DNA of 5,638 nt. Source: an uncultured Clostridia bacterium (GTDB taxonomy: Bacteria; Bacillota_A; Clostridia; Oscillospirales; Oscillospiraceae). The notes beneath the pieces were generated by a model. The model worked only from the letters and a program-made list of their open reading frames with translations. It ran no database searches and was not told the DNA's origin. Made by a program: the position numbers and the translations under genes. Shown piece by piece: positions 5,042 to 5,638 of the stretch (its first letter is position 1; each line of letters begins with the position of its first letter). The stretch is from NCBI GenBank assembly GCA_947307375.1, contig CAMZIX010000085.1, forward strand, positions 1 to 5,638, given 5' to 3'.

Positions 5042-5638
5042 TCAGTTTTTATAGCGCAGCTTCGGATGATAGAACTCGAAGATCACGGCGTCGCGCCCCT
5101 TTTCGTTGCGCGGCTCGTGCGAGGTCCAGCCGACCTTCATCGCGCCGAGCTGCTCGGCCAGGCGCACCGTTGGCGGGCGGCAGCCGATCTTGTAGGCGAT
5201 GAACTGCGGGCGGCTGAAGACGTTGAGCAGGCAGTGGCTGAGCAGGAAGGCCTGCAGACGGCTCTGATCCTTGTATTCCCGCGTCGGCGCGGCGAGCTGC
5301 CCGCGCAGCAGGTCCTTCGCGTGGAAGCGGAACCAGGCCATGATGAGCGGGTTGAAGCTCTCCACGCAGGCCTCGCCGCGGTAATCCTGCAGCAGGGCGT
5401 AGGTCTTTTCGCACAGCTCCCGGTTGCGGCGGCCGCTTTTCAGCTCGACGATCAGCGGGCCGCGGCCGCGTACGGTTTGCAGCACCTCGGAGAAGAGCGG
5501 GATGCCGTACTCGGTGCCGCAGAGGCGAAGCTCCTGCAGCTCGGCCCAGGTCTTTTCATCCACGCGCGCATGCACGCCGCAGACGCGGTCGAGCGTGTCG
5601 TCGTGGAAGACGACGACCTGGCCGTCCTTCGACAGCTG
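5042..5638 (-). CDS. Glycerophosphodiester phosphodiesterase (5' end cut by window)
   Basis: C-terminal 198 residues of a GDPD-family enzyme, which hydrolyses glycerophosphodiesters to glycerol 3-phosphate and an alcohol. The frame is open to base 5638, so the N-terminus, including the first catalytic HRG segment, lies outside. Numbering the visible fragment, LSKDGQVVVFHDDTLDR (2-18) contains the second catalytic His (His12) in the family's HD motif, and is followed by the usual WAEL (31-34), the IPLFSEVL segment (46-53), VELKS with Glu65 and Lys67, and the SFNP segment (94-97) of the TIM barrel. GWTSHEP (170-176) is the late Trp strand, with Ser-His instead of the more usual Val-Arg. The ending is clean, with TGA at 5044-5042 and a terminator just beyond. 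There is no signal as to whether it is secreted. It is a separate transcription unit from the SPFH operon. Confidence 0.92.
   Translation of the reverse strand, partial: QLSKDGQVVVFHDDTLDRVCGVHARVDEKTWAELQELRLCGTEYGIPLFSEVLQTVRGRGPLIVELKSGRRNRELCEKTYALLQDYRGEACVESFNPLIMAWFRFHAKDLLRGQLAAPTREYKDQSRLQAFLLSHCLLNVFSRPQFIAYKIGCRPPTVRLAEQLGAMKVGWTSHEPRNEKGRDAVIFEFYHPKLRYKN

Noticed and set aside
5573..5575. GTG at 5575 as the true start of the phosphodiesterase
   Set aside because: The frame upstream to the window edge encodes the conserved DGQVVVFHDDTLDR motif, so the gene continues beyond 5638.

Overview
The window is a GC-rich bacterial segment in which every supported gene lies on the minus strand, so the biological order runs from high to low coordinates. 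The AT-rich control regions, consensus TTGACA/TATNNT promoters, strong AGGAGG-type ribosome sites and protein families suggest a high-GC Firmicute, probably an Oscillospiraceae- or Clostridia-like gut anaerobe. This placement rests on sequence style and remembered family distribution; the window contains no rRNA or marker gene.

Layout, reading along transcription: (1) 5638-5042, the C-terminal two thirds of a glycerophosphodiester phosphodiesterase, cut by the window edge. (2) 5028-4994, a strong A-tract/stem/U-tract intrinsic terminator that closes that unit. (3) 4983-4928, a near-consensus sigma70-type promoter with palindromic elements over its -10/+1 region and its -35, followed by a strong Shine-Dalgarno sequence. 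(4) A compact group of three genes: an SPFH/band-7 membrane protein (4919-3900), a 65-residue ribbon-helix-helix (Arc-like) DNA-binding protein (3893-3696) and a small DUF1648 membrane protein (3683-3183). (5) A 39-base gap with promoter-like elements at 3172-3144. (6) A CPBP-family intramembrane protease homologue (3143-2256), an ABC ATPase (2242-1526) and a large polytopic exporter permease that overlaps the ATPase by 11 bases and runs off the left edge (1536-1).

Gaps of 6, 12, 39 and 13 bases and the 11-base overlap make genes 4-6 a probable single operon from the 4983 promoter, possibly with a second internal start before the CPBP gene. All products except the ribbon-helix-helix protein and the ATPase are membrane proteins. 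The combined content (SPFH scaffold, small repressor, DUF1648 protein as in SdpI-type immunity, CPBP protease as in bacteriocin self-immunity, ABC exporter) fits an envelope-stress or peptide-resistance locus. That role is inferred, not shown.

The most interesting signal is the pair of 8-bp near-palindromes, one helical turn apart, on the SPFH promoter. It is a plausible operator for the ribbon-helix-helix protein encoded just downstream. No tRNA, rRNA, CRISPR array, insertion sequence or intergenic stretch over 300 bases was seen.
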